This document shows, one piece after another, positions 25,901 through 33,634 of a stretch of DNA of 64,000 bases. Origin of the DNA: UBA12481 sp942493265 (GTDB lineage Bacteria; Bacteroidota; Bacteroidia; Bacteroidales; UBA12481); NCBI GenBank assembly GCA_942493265.1, contig OW818688.1, positions 1,736,001 to 1,800,000 on the forward strand, read 5' to 3'. How positions within the stretch are numbered: position 1 is the first letter of the stretch; each line of letters opens with the position of its first letter. The notes beneath the pieces are model-generated. The model had not been told where the DNA came from and did not search any database. It saw only the letters and a program-made list of their open reading frames with translations. The position numbers and the translations under genes are program-made.

Positions 25901-25966
25901 GCTGGTGCAAACAGGAATACCAATACCAATGATCAGGATTAAGAAACACAGGTAACGAGAACTCAC
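22964..25966 (-). CDS. Propeller-type sensor histidine kinase (LytS-like core)
   Basis: Sensor kinase of 1000 residues. A signal peptide ends SRA before Gln25. Residues about 30-650 form periplasmic beta-propellers built of two-component regulator repeats (for example ILWATTDRGIWRYDG, TIWLGSQTSGLFSYQ, RIWFGTTLGAIRLN), followed by a Y_Y_Y immunoglobulin-like domain (about 670-755), one transmembrane helix (about 760-785) and a His_kinase core with phospho-acceptor His802 in SQMNPHFIFNSLNSIQ and an ATPase domain (DNGIGREKA). This is the architecture of Bacteroidota sensors, but without the fused HTH of hybrid systems; the LytTR regulator gene follows it. The ligand is unknown; no polysaccharide locus is adjacent. 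Confidence 0.95.
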   Translation of the reverse strand: MSSRYLCFLILIIGIGIPVCTSRAQDLNYTHYTAESGLQLPSNAAFGITFDKNNVLWATTDRGIWRYDGYSSKQFTVVDGLKENTHFRIFPDTLGWIWISSENNYLFRIIGDSVRRHPCSDSIRLYAKPSGNIQKITENPDGSIYLSYNRLGLFRFKSGEVTQKVDAHRKGHENATVAIHYTPDTFYWDMINYSKDLKKQETTVTTDNGWIYITCNITDEKNNFNKDLCPIGENEFLFSCSNKVFHIKDGQKVGEQTFLSNVISLYADKKGGFWVGFDYGGVLRYPKGDLEAAPFRYLHGESVSGITQDHEGNYWFTTTNNGIFQVNTLDITLFQWPSGDNKNNIFTSMTSDGDHIYVGTQTGLLLKGTLFENQDYHFQEMKLPEFNGPIRKLIFTREKHLIVFGNSLMEIDTFGRYQGIRKVDMYPYEYSLKPDGEWIASSSTTLRFINKNRTVGLWNAETIENQYNGDSLMNLAISRVRSMFAEEDGTIWLGSQTSGLFSYQEPAFYHWAAKDTLLEKRIPDIIKAGEDIWVSVADYGLAIIHPDSSITRITQKDGLSSDIIDVLLKENDTVVWAGTNNGLNRLTMKRGSTKPDNISYYTMSEGLPSNRIYQIIKHQNRIWFGTTLGAIRLNPDFTIPLDISPKITSGPLMVNGRARELKDTLYLNPDEDNLVFHYKAITYRKPNSLLYRFKLVGADKDYVESGNLVSRYTDLKHGKYVFCINASYRHDFNEANERKFVIYIKPHWYETPLALILFGILLAVLAFIGFRLILKAAKNREMEKRQLLLAEKRSLLSQMNPHFIFNSLNSIQHFIVQDDDFQANNYLTNFSALIRRILDNSKKNLIPLNEEISTLSLYLGMEKLRFENEFEFQIIKDHRIDFNETMIPPMLLQPFVENAIWHGLMPLKARGSLIISFTSQQDYIHCRIEDNGIGREKALLVNRKKATYVSSGIKNVQERIELLNKMNKKKITLRISDLMNPEGNASGTLVEILLPCDLKH

Positions 25967-25986
25967 GGTGAGATGGTTATTTCACC

Positions 25987-25994
25987 CAAATTTA
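25987..25994 (-). promoter_or_regulatory. -7 element of the sensor kinase operon
   Basis: TAAATTTG on the minus strand fits TAnnTTTG and lies 20 bases before the kinase ATG, in the divergent gap to the RNase R gene. Confidence 0.5.
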
Positions 25995-26027
25995 ATGAAA
26001 ATCAAAACAATCCCCCTTTAAAATGGT

Positions 26028-26035
26028 TAATTTTG
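26028..26035 (+). promoter_or_regulatory. rnr -7 promoter element
   Basis: TAATTTTG fits TAnnTTTG exactly and lies 13 bases before the first ATG of the RNase R gene, giving a very short leader. Confidence 0.55.
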
Positions 26036-26048
26036 TTACAAATTATTT

Positions 26049-28208
26049 ATGATGTCAAGAAGAATCAGTAAGGAGAGTCCAAAGTCAGCCAATAAAAAGA
26101 TTCTCCGCAGTAAAATTCTCGGCGTATTCAATCAGAATACAGCACTGGCCTTGAATTATAAGCAGATAAGTGCAAAACTGGGATTAACGGCTGCGGATTC
26201 ACGGAAATTAATTGCAGATGTTCTGGAAGAGCTGCTCCGAAGCGGCCAATTAATTGAAGTTGAGAGAGGTAAATATAAATTAAAGGTTCGGGGCGGGCAT
26301 ATTACCGGCGTGGTTCAAATGACCCGATCGGGTGCCGCCTATATTATCACCGATGAGGTTAAGGAAGATGTTTATATCAATAACCGCAATGTTAACCGTG
26401 CGTTAAACGGCGACAAGGTTAAGGTTTACCTCTATGCCCGCCGGGAAGGCCAGCGGCTGATGGGTGAAATCACAGAGATCATTGAACAGCGTGAACGCAC
26501 ATTTGTCGGAACAATCGAACGGTCATCCGGCTATTGTTTCCTGATCCCCGATAACCGGGATATGCCTTACGATATTTTCATCCACCCCCGTAACCTGAAG
26601 GGTGCCGAAGAGGGCCAGAAAGTGGTGGTACGTATTACCGAATGGCCTGCAAGTGCCAAAAATCCTTTTGGAGAAGTAATAGATGTACTGGGTGTTGCGG
26701 GTCTTCACGAAACGGAAACGCATGCCATCCTGGCTGAATTTGAATTGCCATGGAAATTTCCTGAAAATGTTCTCCGCCAGGCAGAAATGGTGCCGGGCGA
26801 AATCACCGTGCAGGAAATCAATGCCAGAAGGGACTTCCGGGATGTTACCACTTTTACAATCGACCCGGGTGATGCCAAGGATTTTGATGATGCACTTTCC
26901 ATTAAAAAACTGGATAACGGAAACTGGGAAATCGGAGTCCATATTGCTGATGTCAGCCATTATGTGCGGCCATTTTCGGAAATCGATAAGGAGGCTTACG
27001 ACCGCGGAACTTCAGTTTACCTGGTCGACCGCGTGGTACCTATGCTGCCTGAACGACTGTCGAACGACCTATGTTCCCTGAAACCTCATCTGGACCGGCT
27101 TACTTTTTCTGCGGTTTTTGAGATGAATGAGAATGCGGAGGTTGAGAATCAATGGTTTGGACGGACAGTAATCCATTCTGATCATCGCTTTTCATACGAA
27201 GAGGCCCAGCAGATTATCGAAACCGGCGAAGGCGCTCTGTCGGCCGAAATTCTGCAGTTCCATAAACTGGCCTCAATTCTGCGCGGAAACCGCTTTAAAC
27301 AAGGATCTTTCTCATTTGAACGCGTTGAGGTTAAGTTTTATATCGATGAAAAAGGGAAACCTACCGGAGTCTATTTCAAGGAGGCCAAGGAGTCTAACTG
27401 GCTGATCGAGGAGTTTATGCTCCTGGCCAATAAAAAAGTTGCGGAGAGAATCGGAAAGGTTAAGCAGGGCCAGCGGCCGAAAACATTCGTGTATCGGATT
27501 CACGACCGGCCAAATGCCGAGAAACTGGTAAATTTTTCAAATTTCATCCACCAGTTCGGATATGTGATCAAAACAGCCAGCCATAAAACAATCGCCGATT
27601 CGATGAACAGGCTGCTAACCGATATCAGGGGTAAAAACGAACAGTATATCATTGAAAGTCTTGCGATCAGGGCTATGGCCAAGGCCAAATACTCCACCCA
27701 GAATATCGGGCATTACGGACTTTCATTTGAACACTATACCCATTTTACCTCCCCGATCAGGCGATATCCCGACCTCATGGTTCATCGCCTGCTCGAAATG
27801 TATCTGCACAATGAGCCTTCGCAGGATCAGAAAAAAATTGAAGGTATGTGCGTAAATTCCAGTATGATGGAGGACCGAGCGGTACAAGCCGAACGGGCAA
27901 GCGTGAAATATAAGCAGGTTGAGTTTTTACAGGATAAGGTTGGACAGAAATTCGACGGCATCATCTCAGGTATCAGCGAATGGGGATTTTATGTGGAACT
28001 AACTGAAAATCATTGTGAAGGAATGGTCCCCATGCGCGATATGGACGATGATTTCTATGAATACGATGAAAAGAATTATTGTTTGGTGGGTGTGCAAACG
28101 CACCGGCGATTTGTTATCGGTCAGAAAGTCACCATCGAGATCGCCCGCACAAATCTCGCTAAACGCCAGATGGACTTTAAATTAGTCCTTCCTGCCGCAG
28201 TACGCTGA
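26049..28208 (+). CDS. rnr: Ribonuclease R
   Basis: 3'-5' exoribonuclease of 719 residues. The N-terminal winged-helix (about 25-75) and two cold-shock domains precede the RNB catalytic domain (about 255-590) with the metal-binding motif DPGDAKDFDDALS. A C-terminal S1 domain covers about 625-710 (FDGIISGISEWGFYVEL). A long basic tail is missing, which is common in this phylum. RNase R degrades structured RNA and helps with rRNA and tmRNA quality control. Two ATG codons stand next to each other at 26049 and 26052. Its 3' end overlaps the convergent glycosyltransferase gene by 32 bases. Confidence 0.96.
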   Translation: MMSRRISKESPKSANKKILRSKILGVFNQNTALALNYKQISAKLGLTAADSRKLIADVLEELLRSGQLIEVERGKYKLKVRGGHITGVVQMTRSGAAYIITDEVKEDVYINNRNVNRALNGDKVKVYLYARREGQRLMGEITEIIEQRERTFVGTIERSSGYCFLIPDNRDMPYDIFIHPRNLKGAEEGQKVVVRITEWPASAKNPFGEVIDVLGVAGLHETETHAILAEFELPWKFPENVLRQAEMVPGEITVQEINARRDFRDVTTFTIDPGDAKDFDDALSIKKLDNGNWEIGVHIADVSHYVRPFSEIDKEAYDRGTSVYLVDRVVPMLPERLSNDLCSLKPHLDRLTFSAVFEMNENAEVENQWFGRTVIHSDHRFSYEEAQQIIETGEGALSAEILQFHKLASILRGNRFKQGSFSFERVEVKFYIDEKGKPTGVYFKEAKESNWLIEEFMLLANKKVAERIGKVKQGQRPKTFVYRIHDRPNAEKLVNFSNFIHQFGYVIKTASHKTIADSMNRLLTDIRGKNEQYIIESLAIRAMAKAKYSTQNIGHYGLSFEHYTHFTSPIRRYPDLMVHRLLEMYLHNEPSQDQKKIEGMCVNSSMMEDRAVQAERASVKYKQVEFLQDKVGQKFDGIISGISEWGFYVELTENHCEGMVPMRDMDDDFYEYDEKNYCLVGVQTHRRFVIGQKVTIEIARTNLAKRQMDFKLVLPAAVR

Positions 28209-29181
28209 AAGTACCCTGCTTTTCGAGGTGTCTGGCCAGGTATTCCTGCTCGGTTTGACCGGGTGTGGGAACCAATATCGCAGTTTTATTCAGAGAGGAA
28301 AGATCCGACAGGGTGGAAATTCCCGGCCGGCAGATGATCACTTTTGCCTGAAGAATATACCAGAGCAGATGTTCATCTTTTGCATGATCAATCAGCAAAA
28401 CAGGTCCTTCCTGAGATGTGGCCGGCTCTGCACCCGGTATCTTCGGAGGAATCCCCCTTAATATTAACGCAGCGGTCCCTTCCTTAATAAACCGTTCTTT
28501 CAGCAGGTTTTCAAGCAGGGTGCGCTGTGGCTCAGGCCCCGAAATAAGTGCCAGCGTATCAAATGGTTCAGCCCCTTCGGGCTTTTCCGGCTTCAATCCC
28601 TGAAATCGTGAAACCGGACCAATATATTCGGCCTGGCGGGGTAACCGGGGCGGGTGGGAGAGTATCCCCGTAATATTCGGGAGTCCCGCATGATCAGCTA
28701 TCAGCACTTTCGAATATTTCCGGATGGCTGACCGGTGCAGCCAGTATACAAATCCTTCCCCGAATGACCAGCCCGGAGGGGCTTTTAACCATAACTGACT
28801 GGTTATAAACGTACTGTGCACCCCTTTATGAAATAATCCATACCGGTTATCAGAAATAATATCCGTAATACCGTATTCCGAAACAATTTTACGCAGCTGC
28901 TGATGGTTCTTCCTGATAGCCAGTAATATGCCCGGGATCTGAGGGATCAGCTTTCTCATGAACCTGCCATCTGTGGGGTACCTTACCTGGTAAAAGGGCA
29001 TCCGGATCCAGGAAAGTTCCGGGAACCGGTTTCTCAGAAAATCCAGTGACGTTCCATCGGAGGCCAGAATAACCCTGTGCCCTTCCCCGATAGCCTTCCG
29101 GATGAAAGGTACCAGCCTGACCGTATGGCCCAGGCCCCATTCGAGCGGACTCACCAATATTGTTTCAGGTATGCCTGGCAT
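28177..29181 (-). CDS. GT-B-fold glycosyltransferase-like protein
   Basis: Protein of 334 residues resembling the MurG / glycosyltransferase family 28 group of GT-B enzymes. The N-terminus has the glycine-rich loop EWGLGHTVRLVPFIRKA; the C-terminal half has the typical nucleotide-sugar region VIICRPGISTLSDLSSL and PTPGQTEQEYLA. A signal peptide or transmembrane segment is not seen, so it is probably cytosolic or peripheral. The donor and acceptor are unknown. Its last 32 bases overlap the end of rnr, on opposite strands; the stop of the radical SAM gene lies 9 bases before its start. Confidence 0.8.
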   Translation of the reverse strand: MPGIPETILVSPLEWGLGHTVRLVPFIRKAIGEGHRVILASDGTSLDFLRNRFPELSWIRMPFYQVRYPTDGRFMRKLIPQIPGILLAIRKNHQQLRKIVSEYGITDIISDNRYGLFHKGVHSTFITSQLWLKAPPGWSFGEGFVYWLHRSAIRKYSKVLIADHAGLPNITGILSHPPRLPRQAEYIGPVSRFQGLKPEKPEGAEPFDTLALISGPEPQRTLLENLLKERFIKEGTAALILRGIPPKIPGAEPATSQEGPVLLIDHAKDEHLLWYILQAKVIICRPGISTLSDLSSLNKTAILVPTPGQTEQEYLARHLEKQGTFSVLRQEGLI

Positions 29182-29190
29182 GGTGCTGCA

Positions 29191-29967
29191 TCAATAGGAA
29201 ACCTGAACGGGAATGCCCAGTTTTCGGATTCTGGCGGCAATGCCGTCGAGGATTTCCGGTTCAATCTTCTGAAGCGTGTCAATAGGGGTATCCCGGGCAA
29301 TCGTATAGATCATGACCATCTCCGGTTTTACCTTTTTTACCATCTCCAGCCAGTTTTTCACTTCTCCTTCGTCGGAATTATCCACCTGTATCCCTTCAAA
29401 TTCCCCTTTCACAAACAGGGTTTGTAAAATGAACCGGCCCTGGTAGCGCATCAACCCGTCAATCACCCGGTCGATGCTGTATCCCGGTGGAGGCTGGTTG
29501 AGCAGTTTAACTGTTTGCTCATTTACCGAATCCAGTTTCAGAATATTCTGATCGACTCTTCCCAGCGCTTCAAAGATTTCGGGTTTATCCAGCCGGCTGG
29601 CGTTCGACAGAACCGCAATTTTTACTCCCGGTGCCAGCCGGTTGCGAATTTCAACGGTATCGTCAATAATCCCGGTGAATTCAGGATGGATGGTCGGCTC
29701 ACCGTTTCCGGCGAATGTAATCCTGTCGAGCGGTGAATGATCTTTGCTGATTTGTATTAGCCTCTTTTCAAGCCTGATACGGATCTCCTCGCGCGATGGC
29801 AGTCTGTTTTTCTGTTCCGATGCCGTGCTCCAGCCGCACTCGCAGTATATACAGTTGAAATTGCAGAATTTTCCACTTACGGGCAGCAGGTTTATACCCA
29901 GCGAGGCACCCAGGCGCCTGCTTTTTACAGGACCAAAAATGATATCATCAAACAAAAATGTAGACAT
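29191..29967 (-). CDS. Radical SAM protein
   Basis: Radical SAM enzyme of about 258 residues. The 4Fe-4S cluster motif C-x3-C-x2-C is CNFNCIYC near residue 35, with an extra Cys (CECGW) right after it. The SAM-binding GGE-like motif is FAGNGEPTIHPE, and the core barrel is complete. It belongs to the broad group of small radical SAM proteins without a C-terminal auxiliary domain, annotated without function in most Bacteroidota. The Met at 29967 is the likely start; 29976 adds three residues. No substrate can be given. It reads into the glycosyltransferase gene. Confidence 0.88.
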   Translation of the reverse strand: MSTFLFDDIIFGPVKSRRLGASLGINLLPVSGKFCNFNCIYCECGWSTASEQKNRLPSREEIRIRLEKRLIQISKDHSPLDRITFAGNGEPTIHPEFTGIIDDTVEIRNRLAPGVKIAVLSNASRLDKPEIFEALGRVDQNILKLDSVNEQTVKLLNQPPPGYSIDRVIDGLMRYQGRFILQTLFVKGEFEGIQVDNSDEGEVKNWLEMVKKVKPEMVMIYTIARDTPIDTLQKIEPEILDGIAARIRKLGIPVQVSY

Positions 29968-30097
29968 TATGAGCAATTTTCATTGGGGGGGTAAAGATAG
30001 CTGATTTGCCCCGATATGGTGATATTTGTCATTTTGAGCAGATTAATCAGGAAGTACCTTTTCCAAACATTTCCGGTTTACTTAAAAAGCATTCAAA

Positions 30098-30505
30098 ATG
30101 GATAAGATCAGATGGAAAAAGGAGTATTCTTCAGGATTGAATTACCTCGATAATCATCGGAGAAATTACCTGGAGATCGTAAACGAGCTGATTGATATCT
30201 CCAATTCAAAAAATTGCGGTGAACGGCTGCCGATGGTGTTTCACCGGCTGGCATTTTATATAGAGGATTATTTTGCAAAAAAGGAGATGGCTATCCGCGA
30301 TGCACCTGCAATTGCTTTTTCCGACTATAAAAAAGAACATCATCGTTTTACCGCTGGGATTTCCGCCTTTCAGGAGCGGTATAGTCATGGGGAAACGAAC
30401 ATCTGCGGGGAAATGATTCAATTCATGATGGATTGGTTTATTCAGTATATCACCCAATTCGGATCGGAAGCACCTGATTTTATGCGGTCGAAAGGATTTG
30501 AATAA
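30098..30505 (+). CDS. Hemerythrin-fold protein lacking most iron ligands
   Basis: Protein of 135 residues that matches the full four-helix layout of bacteriohemerythrins: an opening W-x-x-E-x-x-x-G, the VNEL helix, the helix before YFAKKEM, the KKEHHRF segment and a last helix with DWFIQYI. In the known family, five His, one Glu and one Asp bind the di-iron centre. Here the ligand positions read: first His shifted to DNHRR (Arg at the ligand position in an ungapped alignment), HF replaced by YF, the following Glu by Lys, the HxxEH His by YKKEH (second His kept), the WLxxHI His by Tyr, and the Asp by Gly. It is thus unlikely to bind O2. It may sense or bind something else. Confidence 0.75.
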   Translation: MDKIRWKKEYSSGLNYLDNHRRNYLEIVNELIDISNSKNCGERLPMVFHRLAFYIEDYFAKKEMAIRDAPAIAFSDYKKEHHRFTAGISAFQERYSHGETNICGEMIQFMMDWFIQYITQFGSEAPDFMRSKGFE

Positions 30506-30508
30506 GCT

Positions 30509-31681
30509 CTAGATCAGGCGGATGGATTTACTTTCCGCCGATAACCGGTTCCCGATCCAGTCAAATTGAGGAATATTGACCAGTCCGGGTTTTTTCCCGG
30601 TTTCAAGGGTGCCCAGATTTTCCTCCATGCCCAAAGCTGCAGCCCCATTCAGGGTCGCCCACCGCAAAACCGTTTCAAAATCTATTTGCGGAACCATCTG
30701 CAAAATGGTTTTCATTTCTTCCAGGATGGACAGGCTGAGATTGGAAGCCAGACTGTCGGTTCCGAGGCAAACGTTTAATCCGCTCGTTGCAAATGCACTG
30801 ATATCCGGCAGGGAATTTTCGATATATCGGTTCGACCGGGGGCATAAAACCCAGTGCATACCCTTTTTTACCTTATTGGCCGGTGGAAGCGGATTGGTAA
30901 TGGTATTGTGAACCAGCAGCCACTCGCTGTGGGGAAGATATTTATCAAGCAGTTTAAACAGGTCAGATGCTTCATCTGGAATGCGGGTAAGATCGAATCC
31001 GGATTTCCGGAAAGAATCGGCCAGTATTCCCGACCGGTGTTCGAGCAATTCCCTCTCTGCGAAACTCTCATCATGGTGAATGCTAACCCTTCCGGTGAGC
31101 GAAGGATCGCGGGATAGCAGCTCCCAGAGGTCTATTCCGACTGAATAAGGTGCATGGGGCGAAAGAGAGCTGGCCAGACCGGCATCACTGAAAGATTTTA
31201 CCAGTTGAAGCGCCTGCTCAAATCGTTCCGTCGCTATCTCTTTATCCAATCCGAACTGTTCAATAAAGGTGTGGTAACGGATCGCGCTGTTCTCCTTCAC
31301 CGGTATGGTAATCCCGTTATTACTGATATCCCCGGCACCTGAAATCCCTTCACGGTACATGGCTGCATCAGCCTGTATGGCTGCCTGTTTAATCGTCTCA
31401 ATATCTGAAATGCGGATCTTGCTGACTTCGGAAACGAATCCTGAAATTCCGGTTTGCTGCGGGATCATCCCGGCAAGGTGCGAAAGTTCGAGGTGAGCAT
31501 GTGCATTCACCATCCCCGGAATGATGATCCCTGAATAGAATTCCAATCCGGCTTCCTCAACCGGATAACCGCCGATACTCCTGATATTCAGAATGGTTCC
31601 GTCGTCGTCGGTTTCAATAATGCCAAAGTTCAGGGGCGGACTGCCGACCGGGTAGATCCTGTGGGCTGAAAATTTGCGCAT
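30509..31681 (-). CDS. Amidohydrolase-family deaminase (MqnX-like candidate)
   Basis: Metal-dependent amidohydrolase of 390 residues in the cytosine-deaminase/chlorohydrolase group. The metal-binding residues are seen in NAHAHLELSHL (HxH), SPHAPYSVG, VSIHHDES and LGTDSLASN (final Asp). This pattern is shared with aminodeoxyfutalosine deaminase MqnX, which acts in the futalosine menaquinone route of many anaerobic Bacteroidota, but other purine or S-adenosylhomocysteine deaminases look alike. It ends the mlaE-mlaF-DUF4296 run, 9 bases after the DUF4296 stop. Conversion of this candidate to MqnX needs a neighbour or structure check. Confidence 0.85.
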   Translation of the reverse strand: MRKFSAHRIYPVGSPPLNFGIIETDDDGTILNIRSIGGYPVEEAGLEFYSGIIIPGMVNAHAHLELSHLAGMIPQQTGISGFVSEVSKIRISDIETIKQAAIQADAAMYREGISGAGDISNNGITIPVKENSAIRYHTFIEQFGLDKEIATERFEQALQLVKSFSDAGLASSLSPHAPYSVGIDLWELLSRDPSLTGRVSIHHDESFAERELLEHRSGILADSFRKSGFDLTRIPDEASDLFKLLDKYLPHSEWLLVHNTITNPLPPANKVKKGMHWVLCPRSNRYIENSLPDISAFATSGLNVCLGTDSLASNLSLSILEEMKTILQMVPQIDFETVLRWATLNGAAALGMEENLGTLETGKKPGLVNIPQFDWIGNRLSAESKSIRLI

Positions 31682-31690
31682 TCCGGAAAG

Positions 31691-32056
31691 TTACTCGGTT
31701 ATGGGTTTGGCGGGTTCAGCAGCCTTCCGCTTTTCCAGATCTTTGATAACCTGTTCATAGATACGGGCATAGGCCTCAGGATTTCGCATGTACCAGGCAA
31801 CTGAAGAATCCATCTGAGCCTGGGTGACCCCGTGTTTTTCAAGTACCGAGGGATAATAATACAACGCTTTATCCCGTTTGTCATCGGCGCGGGCCGTATC
31901 CAGATATAAAATGGCATCAGTAAGATGCGTATCCACCAGGAGTTCTGCCATAGTTTTTTCAGACAAAATCCCGGCTTTGGATTTGGCCTTTTCGCTATTG
32001 CAGGAAGTAAACGCCACAAAAATCAGTAGTAACGGTACAATCAGCTTTTTGGTCAT
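31691..32056 (-). CDS. DUF4296 lipoprotein
   Basis: Small lipoprotein of 121 residues. The signal ends in AFTSC with Cys19. The mature part carries the DUF4296 pattern: MAELLVDTHLTDAIL, YYYPSVLEKHGVTQAQMDSS and VAWYMRNPEAYARIYEQVI. The family is found only in Bacteroidota and is of unknown function. It overlaps the stop of mlaF by four bases and is followed by the amidohydrolase gene, so it is probably made from the same transcript as the Mla-type transporter. The C-terminal part is helical. Confidence 0.85.
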   Translation of the reverse strand: MTKKLIVPLLLIFVAFTSCNSEKAKSKAGILSEKTMAELLVDTHLTDAILYLDTARADDKRDKALYYYPSVLEKHGVTQAQMDSSVAWYMRNPEAYARIYEQVIKDLEKRKAAEPAKPITE

Positions 32057-32796
32057 TTGAATTTTTTCATCAGTTCAGAGGCAAAAACGAAATCATTGAG
32101 CACTTTGTTATCCGTCGTCAGGATTTCATCCCGGGTTCCTTCCCAGCATTTCTGTCCCTCCGACAAGAATAGAATATTATCACCGATTTCCATCACCGAA
32201 TTCATATCATGTGTATTGATAATGGTGGTAATTTTAAATTCACGTGTGATTTCCCGGATGAGGTTATCGATCACGATAGCCGTTTGCGGATCCAGTCCGG
32301 AATTGGGCTCATCACAAAATAGATATTTGGGGTTCAGTACAATAGCTCTGGCAATGGCAATTCTCTTTTTCATCCCTCCGCTGAGCTGAGCCGGGAACAT
32401 CTTGTTTGAATCAACCATCTGGACCCTTTGCAAACAGAAATTCACCCGGTCGCGCTTTTCATCGCGTGACCAATCTGTAAAAAAATCCATCGATAATCTG
32501 AGATTTTGCTCAACGGTCAGTGAATCAAACAGAGCCCCGCCCTGAAAAACCACGCCCATCTGCTGTCGGAATTTTTTTCGCTGATCAGAATCCATCCCGG
32601 TAAAACGGTCCTCACCGTACCAGATCTCGCCGCTTTCGGGTTCAAACAGGCCGATCAGGCATTTCATGAGTACTGTTTTTCCCGATCCGCTCCGGCCGAT
32701 GATCAAGTTGGTTTCCGCTGCATTAAAGATGGATGAAACGTTCAGAAGGGCTTCGCTGCCTTCGAATGATTTAGATATGTTGTCAACCCGGATCAT
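32053..32796 (-). CDS. mlaF: MlaF-like ABC transporter ATP-binding protein
   Basis: ABC ATPase of 247 residues. Walker A is GRSGSGKTV, the signature motif is LSGGMKKR, and Walker B is YLFCDEPNSGLDP. It pairs with the MlaE-like permease gene, whose stop overlaps its start by four bases. MlaEF-type transporters move phospholipids between the inner membrane and the outer membrane. The signature LSGGMKKR and the short size fit the MlaF/Ttg2A group. No MlaD, MlaC or MlaB gene is adjacent, so other partners must be encoded elsewhere. Confidence 0.93.
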   Translation of the reverse strand: MIRVDNISKSFEGSEALLNVSSIFNAAETNLIIGRSGSGKTVLMKCLIGLFEPESGEIWYGEDRFTGMDSDQRKKFRQQMGVVFQGGALFDSLTVEQNLRLSMDFFTDWSRDEKRDRVNFCLQRVQMVDSNKMFPAQLSGGMKKRIAIARAIVLNPKYLFCDEPNSGLDPQTAIVIDNLIREITREFKITTIINTHDMNSVMEIGDNILFLSEGQKCWEGTRDEILTTDNKVLNDFVFASELMKKFK

Positions 32797-33533
32797 CCCA
32801 GCATAATTTGAGTGATCAGGTAGTTGGCAACCAGGATCATAATCATGCTGTACATGACGGCCAGGGTGCTCGAACGGCCGACTTCCAGTGCACCGCCCTT
32901 GGTATAATACCCGAAATAGGCGGGAATCGAGGTGAGCAGAAAGGCGAATACCACCGATTTTATCAGGGTATATAAAACCTTGTAGGAATCATATTCAAAC
33001 CGGATTCCATGAATGTAATCAGCACTGGTCATCAGATGGGAGGTTACTGAAATGAACCATCCGCCAATGAGGCCGATAAAAATACTCAGGATGACAAGAG
33101 CCGGAGTGGTAATCATCATCCCGATGATTTTTGGCTGAACCAGGTAAGCTGCTGAATTGATTCCCATGGTTTCCAGTGCGTCGATCTGCTCGGTAACCCG
33201 CATGAGTCCGATTTCAGAGGATATATTGGAGCCTACCTTGCCGGCCAGGATCAGACAGAGAACAGTGGATGAGAATTCCAGTACCAGCACATCACGGGTG
33301 GTAAATGAATTGTAATAGGTGGGTATGAGGGGATTGGCCAGGTTACCGGTCATATGTATAATAACGACCATCCCGATGAAGAAGGAGATGATGACCACAA
33401 TGCCCAATGAGGATACACCGAGTTTATCGATCTCATGGAAAACCTGACGGAAATAAATGCCGTGTTTTTCGGGTTTTGAAAATATGCGCCGAATGAATAC
33501 GATATATTTGCCGATGCTGATCAGAACTCCCAT
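32793..33533 (-). CDS. mlaE: MlaE-like ABC transporter permease
   Basis: Integral membrane permease of 246 residues with five or six hydrophobic helices. It carries MlaE family segments: the EIDKLGVSSLGIVVIISFFIG start, VGSNISSEIGLMRVTEQIDA, ALETMGINSAAYLVQPK and a C-terminal GYYTKGGALEVGRSSTLAV. With the ATPase it would form the core of a phospholipid transporter. It begins a four-gene run (mlaE, mlaF, DUF4296, amidohydrolase) in which each stop is within nine bases of, or overlaps, the next start. Confidence 0.93.
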   Translation of the reverse strand: MGVLISIGKYIVFIRRIFSKPEKHGIYFRQVFHEIDKLGVSSLGIVVIISFFIGMVVIIHMTGNLANPLIPTYYNSFTTRDVLVLEFSSTVLCLILAGKVGSNISSEIGLMRVTEQIDALETMGINSAAYLVQPKIIGMMITTPALVILSIFIGLIGGWFISVTSHLMTSADYIHGIRFEYDSYKVLYTLIKSVVFAFLLTSIPAYFGYYTKGGALEVGRSSTLAVMYSMIMILVANYLITQIMLG

Positions 33534-33634
33534 TGGGACCTAATTTTAATCCAAGATAGTAATAAATTACGTAATATTGCCGCAGCTTTACCAACCATTC
33601 TTAAGCTAATCATCAGCAGATCAAAATAAAGGGC

